From NCBI GenBank assembly GCA_022448455.1, contig JAKUUR010000012.1, positions 1 through 50,345 of the forward strand: a DNA stretch of 50,345 nt, written 5' to 3'. The stretch's first letter is position 1, and the number at the start of each line of letters is the position of its first letter. The notes below the pieces were generated by a model, which had not been told where the DNA came from, ran no database searches, and worked only from the letters and a program-made list of their open reading frames with translations. Shown here piece after piece: positions 46,338 to 50,345 of the stretch. Made by a program: the position numbers and the translations under genes. Origin of the DNA: Candidatus Thioglobus autotrophicus (GTDB lineage Bacteria; Pseudomonadota; Gammaproteobacteria; PS1; Pseudothioglobaceae).

Positions 46338-47447
46338 ATGAATTTCTCAAAAAAAATCAGTGTTATTGAGCAGAATGATCTATTGCGCTTGAGAAAAATT
46401 GCTTACAGTGCACAAAGCACTGAAATGGTAATTGATGACCAGAAGGTAATAAACTTTTGTTCTAATGACTATCTTTCGCTTGCCAACCATCCACAAATTA
46501 AAGAGGCGTTGATTGAAGGTGTGAGTCGTTACGGTGTTGGATCAGGTGCCTCCCATCTTGTGAGTGGTCACTCAGAGTCTCATCACAAGCTTGAAGAGGC
46601 TTTAGCAGAACATACTGGTCAACAAAGAGCCCTTCTATTTTCCTCTGGCTATAGCGCAAATCTGGGTGTCTTTTCTGCACTGAGGGATGAAATTGATTGG
46701 GTTCTACAGGATAAATTAAATCACGCATCTTTGATTGATGGCAATCGATTGATTGGTTTTCCTGTGCAACGATATCTGCATAACAACCTTGAATCGCTTG
46801 AGAAAAAGCTAAAAAAACAAGCTGGTACTGGCTTAATAGTCACTGATAACGTTTTCAGTATGGACGGCGACAGAGCAAATATAGATGGAATTAAAACAAT
46901 TTCAGCACAATCTGGCGCTCTTATTATGCAAGATGATGCTCATGGCTTTGGTATTTTTGAATCAACTATTCCTGATCACTCAATCTATATGGCGACCTTA
47001 GGAAAGGCGGCAGGTGTAATGGGTGCTTTTGTTTCTGGAAGTAGCGATTTGATTGAATTTTTAATTCAAAAATCTCGTCCCTATATTTACACCACTGCCA
47101 TTTCTCCAAGCTTGTGTGTAGCGATACTTAAAAGTTTAGAATTAATTAAAAAAGGTGAACAAAAAGAAAAACTATTTAGCAATATAAACTATTTTAAAAA
47201 TTGTGCCGAAACTTTAGACCTTCATTTCAAGCCTTCTGAAAGCGCCATCCAGCCACTAATTATTGGCTCTAGTAATGAGGCGTTAAGTTTGAGCAATAAA
47301 CTTTTTGAGGCGGGTTATTTTGTAAGTGCAATTCGTCCACCAACAGTCCCTCCAAATACTGCCCGTCTGCGTTTCACACTGTCTGCCAATCATAGCTTTT
47401 CACAGATTGAGTCTCTTCTCCAAAAGGTCAAAGATGTTATGGCATAA
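46338..47447 (+). CDS. bioF: 8-amino-7-oxononanoate synthase BioF
   Basis: BioF is the PLP enzyme that condenses pimeloyl-ACP and alanine in biotin synthesis. The blocks FCSNDYLSLANHP, YGVGSGASHLVSGH, VTDNVFSMDGD and QDDAHGFG are typical, and K in MATLGKAAGVMGAFV is the expected PLP lysine. It has 369 residues (384 in E. coli). bioH begins before it ends. Confidence 0.93.
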   Translation: MNFSKKISVIEQNDLLRLRKIAYSAQSTEMVIDDQKVINFCSNDYLSLANHPQIKEALIEGVSRYGVGSGASHLVSGHSESHHKLEEALAEHTGQQRALLFSSGYSANLGVFSALRDEIDWVLQDKLNHASLIDGNRLIGFPVQRYLHNNLESLEKKLKKQAGTGLIVTDNVFSMDGDRANIDGIKTISAQSGALIMQDDAHGFGIFESTIPDHSIYMATLGKAAGVMGAFVSGSSDLIEFLIQKSRPYIYTTAISPSLCVAILKSLELIKKGEQKEKLFSNINYFKNCAETLDLHFKPSESAIQPLIIGSSNEALSLSNKLFEAGYFVSAIRPPTVPPNTARLRFTLSANHSFSQIESLLQKVKDVMA

Positions 47448-48153
47448 GACGATTGGAAAAGGTCCAAATTTAGTACTATTACATGGTTGGGGTTTTAGTA
47501 GCGATATCTTTCAAAACCTTATAGAAAAATACAAAAAAAGCTATTGCATTACTGTTATAGATTTACCAGGGCACGGTAGAAGTGATGACGTTGATGGCGG
47601 TTTAGAAAGTTGGTGCGAAGAATTGATTCAATTCATTCCTAACAAATCCATTCTATTGGGCTGGTCACTGGGAGGCTTACTGTCAATTTATATTGCAACT
47701 AGAATTCAACTTGAGCACTTAATTCTTGTAGCTGCCACACCGAGCTTGGTTAATCATGAAAATTGGAAGTTTGGAATAAATAGTGAAATATTTCACCAAT
47801 TCGCGATTAATTTAAAAAATGATAATGCCAAAACACTTAAACGCTTTGTTGGCCTGCAGAGTAAAGACAAATCTCAAATATTAGAGATCTACGAAGCCAT
47901 ACAAAAATACCCTACAACTGATAAGGCTCTCAATATAGGTCTCGATATTTTGCTAAATTCAGATCTACAGGAATTGTATAAAAAGATTGAGATTCCAAAG
48001 AGTGTAGTTTTAGGTTCTCTCGATACTCTAGTTCCTGATGAAATTGAGGATTGGTATAAAGGCAATAAAACACAAACGTATTTGTTGCGTTCAGGTCACC
48101 TACCTTTTTTAGATAAAACGTTTAAATTACCTTCAAGAAAGAGTATTAAGTAA
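47434..48153 (+). CDS. bioH: Pimeloyl-ACP methyl ester esterase BioH
   Basis: BioH removes the methyl ester that shields pimeloyl-ACP during biotin synthesis. From the ATG at 47434 (MLWHKTIGKGPNLVLLHGWG) the protein is 239 residues. It has the nucleophile elbow LGWSLGG and the final histidine in SGHLPF. The 14-base overlap with bioF supports this start; the longer upstream frame lies inside bioF. The C-terminus is about 17 residues shorter than E. coli BioH and ends with a basic tail. bioC and bioD do not follow. Confidence 0.9.
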   Translation: MLWHKTIGKGPNLVLLHGWGFSSDIFQNLIEKYKKSYCITVIDLPGHGRSDDVDGGLESWCEELIQFIPNKSILLGWSLGGLLSIYIATRIQLEHLILVAATPSLVNHENWKFGINSEIFHQFAINLKNDNAKTLKRFVGLQSKDKSQILEIYEAIQKYPTTDKALNIGLDILLNSDLQELYKKIEIPKSVVLGSLDTLVPDEIEDWYKGNKTQTYLLRSGHLPFLDKTFKLPSRKSIK

Positions 48154-48184
48154 TTCAGTTTCAAGGGCAATAAGGATGTTGTTT

Positions 48185-48193
48185 TGGTATAAT
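48185..48193 (+). promoter_or_regulatory. Extended -10 promoter before purE
   Basis: TGGTATAAT matches TGnTATAAT. It lies in the 68-base gap between bioH and purE, so purE-purK probably have their own promoter. Confidence 0.5.
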
Positions 48194-48221
48194 TTATTTA
48201 TTCTCTTCTTTCGAGCAATTT

Positions 48222-48710
48222 ATGAGTGCATTAGTTGGTGTTATTATGGGCTCAAAGTCCGACTGGCCTACAATGAAGAACGCCATAGATATGTTGGAAG
48301 AATTTGGCGTACCTTATGAAGTCAAAGTGATCTCAGCTCACCGTACACCCGATCTAATGTTTGAGTATGCTGAAACTGCTCAAGATCGAGGGCTTGAAGT
48401 AATCATTGCTGGTGCTGGTGGTTCTGCTCACTTACCTGGAATGGTCGCTGCCAAAACAATTGTGCCAGTTCTCGGCGTTCCAATCCAATCTCGCGCCTTA
48501 AGCGGCAAAGATTCACTTTTATCGATTGTACAAATGCCTGGTGGTATTCCAGTTGGCACATTAGCTATTGGCGAAGCTGGTGCAAAAAACGCTGGCATTT
48601 TAGCTGCTCAAATTGTTGGCAATCATAATGAAGAAATTAGAGAAAAAGTAGCTAAATTTCGCTCTGAACAAACGCAAGATGTTCTAGATAATCCTAATCC
48701 TGATAAATAA
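48222..48710 (+). CDS. purE: N5-carboxyaminoimidazole ribonucleotide mutase
   Basis: PurE rearranges N5-CAIR to CAIR in purine synthesis. The 162-residue class I form is clear from [44 protein letters not shown] and [20 protein letters not shown]. It is followed by purK after 3 bases, so the two-step bacterial route is complete here. Confidence 0.97.
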   Translation: MSALVGVIMGSKSDWPTMKNAIDMLEEFGVPYEVKVISAHRTPDLMFEYAETAQDRGLEVIIAGAGGSAHLPGMVAAKTIVPVLGVPIQSRALSGKDSLLSIVQMPGGIPVGTLAIGEAGAKNAGILAAQIVGNHNEEIREKVAKFRSEQTQDVLDNPNPDK

Positions 48711-48713
48711 TTT

Positions 48714-49802
48714 ATGAAAATTGGTGTTCTTGGTTCCGGTCAATTAGGAAGAATGCTTGCCCTGTCTGCTTACCCTTTGGGCCATGAAATACGTTTCTTA
48801 GCATCATCTGAAGAAGATCTCTCTTCACTTTTAGGTAATACATTCATTCAAAACGGTAATCAAGAAATCATAGAAGATTTTGCTTACAACTCCGATGTGG
48901 TTACCTATGAAAGTGAAAATACGGCTGTTAGTATTGTCAAAGAAATCAGTCACAAAACGATAGTTTATCCTAGCGCTAAGTCTTTATACATCACCCAACA
49001 TCGAGGAAGAGAAAAAGCACTTTTCGATAAACTCAACATACCATGCGCCCCATACCAGGTCGTAAACAACCTATCAGAGCTAAAAATTGCTGTTGAAAAT
49101 ATTGGCCTACCAGCGATACTAAAAACTGCGACTGATGGTTACGATGGTAAAGGCCAATTTCTAATTCAATCAAATTCACAGCTTGACCAGGCTTGGAAAA
49201 GCATGTCTGGTGTTGAATCAATATTAGAGGGTTTTGTAAACTTTAAGCGAGAGCTCTCACTTGTTGCTGCTCGTGGCGTAGACAACAGTCATGAGTATTA
49301 TCCACTAGTCGAAAACTCACACCATAATGGCATCCTTCGTCTTACAATTGCTCCTGCACAAAATATCAGCCCAAAACTGCAACAACAAGCTGAATCCTAT
49401 ATGCGTTCTTTGCTTGACGAGATGAATCATGTAGGTGTTTTGACTATTGAACTGTTTGAAACTGACAACAAGCTAGTTGTTAACGAAATGGCCCCAAGAG
49501 TTCATAATTCTGGACATTGGACTATTGAAGGTGCACGCACCTCACAATTTGAAAATCATATAAGAGCTATTACTGAAACACCACTAGGGGGCACATCGTG
49601 TACCCATAAATATAGCGCTATGATTAATATTATCGGAGAACAAGGTCCTATTGATAAAGCGCTTACTTTAAAAAACGCTCATCTCCATCTTTACAATAAA
49701 ACAGAACGCGAGGGACGCAAACTAGGACACATCACTATCACCGCTAATACACTTGATGATTTAAATACTTCTCTCGAAACCTTAAGTGACTTTATGCCTT
49801 AA
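48714..49802 (+). CDS. purK: N5-carboxyaminoimidazole ribonucleotide synthase
   Basis: PurK is the ATP-grasp enzyme that makes N5-CAIR from AIR and bicarbonate. The start KIGVLGSGQLGRMLALSAYP and the ATP-grasp blocks LKTATDGYDGKGQF and VNEMAPRVHNSGHWTIEGA are diagnostic. It has 362 residues. It ends 7 bases from a convergent minus-strand gene. Confidence 0.97.
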   Translation: MKIGVLGSGQLGRMLALSAYPLGHEIRFLASSEEDLSSLLGNTFIQNGNQEIIEDFAYNSDVVTYESENTAVSIVKEISHKTIVYPSAKSLYITQHRGREKALFDKLNIPCAPYQVVNNLSELKIAVENIGLPAILKTATDGYDGKGQFLIQSNSQLDQAWKSMSGVESILEGFVNFKRELSLVAARGVDNSHEYYPLVENSHHNGILRLTIAPAQNISPKLQQQAESYMRSLLDEMNHVGVLTIELFETDNKLVVNEMAPRVHNSGHWTIEGARTSQFENHIRAITETPLGGTSCTHKYSAMINIIGEQGPIDKALTLKNAHLHLYNKTEREGRKLGHITITANTLDDLNTSLETLSDFMP

Positions 49803-49809
49803 GTGGAGC

Positions 49810-50187
49810 TCAATCCTCATTAATATCAAGAATATTTTCTTCAAAATTGTTGGCCAGTTCTTCATCATAAAACTGATTAGCTAGCCTTTCTTCGTAATAA
49901 TAGGCAGAAAATTCACTCACATCAACACCTGCTAGGAATTGCCTGACATGGATCATTTCATGGCACAAAGTAATAATAAACTTTCTTCTATCTAGTGACT
50001 CTTCAATTTCAATGAAAAACTTACCATCACCCTCATAATCTGTCCAGGCAAGGGCATCTTCCACTTTTTTTATACTTAAATCAATAGTAGGTTTTTCTTT
50101 TTTTGAAAACAAACTCTCATTACAGAAGTGAAATAACTGATGTGAAAGTCTTACCTGATCTTCGTTTCCACCATGTATATATAACAT
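49810..50187 (-). CDS. Small HExxH metalloprotein, family not recognised
   Basis: This 125-residue acidic protein contains HEMIHVRQ, a zinc-binding HExxH motif, within FIITLCHEMIHVRQFLAGV. A glutamate-rich helix (EFSAYYYEERLANQFYDEEL) follows and could give the third ligand. No signal peptide is seen. It resembles minimal SprT-like or gluzincin domains but lacks the usual extra domains. It is 22 bases after a partial glutaredoxin-like gene on the same strand. Confidence 0.7.
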   Translation of the reverse strand: MLYIHGGNEDQVRLSHQLFHFCNESLFSKKEKPTIDLSIKKVEDALAWTDYEGDGKFFIEIEESLDRRKFIITLCHEMIHVRQFLAGVDVSEFSAYYYEERLANQFYDEELANNFEENILDINED

Positions 50188-50209
50188 TTTTTAATACAAC
50201 ACATAGAAA

Positions 50210-50345
50210 TTATAAAAAACGCCCTTCTAAATATTTAAAAATATCATTGGACTCATAAATCCAGTTCACTTCGCCTGCATATTCCACCTTCAAGCAAGGA
50301 ACAAAAATTTTACCGCCATTTATTTCAAGCTCTTTTCTATACTCA
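50210..50345 (-). CDS. Glutaredoxin/GST N-terminal-type protein, 5' part outside the window
   Basis: The last 45 codons are inside the window and end at TAA (50210-50212). The readable part contains GGKIFVPCLKV, with the cis-proline typical of the thioredoxin fold, and ESNDIFKYLEGRFL, a common end for glutaredoxin-like and GST N-terminal domains. The active-site cysteine region lies beyond the right edge, so the enzyme type is uncertain. Confidence 0.75.
   Translation of the reverse strand, partial: EYRKELEINGGKIFVPCLKVEYAGEVNWIYESNDIFKYLEGRFL

Noticed and set aside
47326-47433. An N-terminal extension of bioH of 36 residues
   Set aside because: It lies wholly inside bioF in another frame and adds no family sequence; the start at 47434 gives a normal BioH.
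48126-48220. Possible frameshifted end of bioH or relic of bioC
   Set aside because: One frame after LDKT reads on through the intergenic region with some BioC-like residues, but the match is too short and vague to call.

Overview
This window looks like chromosome from a free-living, streamlined marine gammaproteobacterium. G+C is low (about 38-40% by eye), genes overlap or abut almost everywhere, and no gene-free stretch exceeds 250 bases. There are no insertion sequences, CRISPR arrays, rRNA genes or prophage genes. Gammaproteobacterial housekeeping genes (nadD-rsfS-rlmH, rlmD, prfC, gyrA, parC, rarD, purE-purK) sit beside glycolate oxidase, a class V glyoxylate aminotransferase and two large osmolyte/amino-acid ABC importers. 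From memory this content fits the SUP05/Thioglobus group, but no marker gene in the window proves it.

Layout. 1-370: an unidentified partial reading frame runs off the left edge just behind tRNA-Glu, next to tRNA-Ala. 451-2561: plus-strand metallo-beta-lactamase-fold hydrolase, nadD, rsfS and rlmH (rlmH carries a one-base frameshift). 2571-6049: arsC-like and TlpA-like genes face each other across 11 bases, followed by uvrD and a rhodanese. 6124-10586: minus-strand glcD-glcE-glcF-rlmD, divergent from the aminotransferase at 10740. 11894-16529: ferredoxin, a secreted cyclophilin-FKBP fusion, mraY, dcd and prfC. 16530-20824: minus-strand proX-proW-proV, in which ProW has a helical N-terminal extension of about 450 residues. 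21065-28752: minus-strand hinT, parC, queD, folE2, aroG and gyrA. 28864-33779: rutE-like nitroreductase, a soluble reductive-dehalogenase-like protein, two EamA transporters around a methyltransferase, and a DUF4282 membrane protein. 33936-39180: branched-chain amino-acid type ABC importer (livG-F-H-M-J). 39260-42420: kdsA-dapB-yciI on the minus strand and trpC-osmC on the plus strand. 42521-44476: tRNA-Ser, a secreted hydrolase, upp and a small leader ORF. 44473-49802: Gfo/Idh/MocA oxidoreductase, thiG, bioF-bioH and purE-purK. The right edge has a small HExxH protein and a partial glutaredoxin-like gene.

How the genes work together. GlcDEF oxidises glycolate to glyoxylate, and the divergent aminotransferase can convert glyoxylate to glycine, giving a compact two-carbon route. 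The two ABC importers point to uptake of betaine-like and amino-acid-like organic matter. Both of their periplasmic binding-protein genes carry an almost identical 13-base Fur-box core upstream. FolE2 and QueD supply the first two pterin steps of queuosine synthesis. Points most worth checking are the ProW extension, the paired Fur-like operators, the shortened GlcE, the soluble RdhA-like protein, the cyclophilin-FKBP fusion, the rlmH frameshift, and the leader ORF whose stop overlaps the next start.
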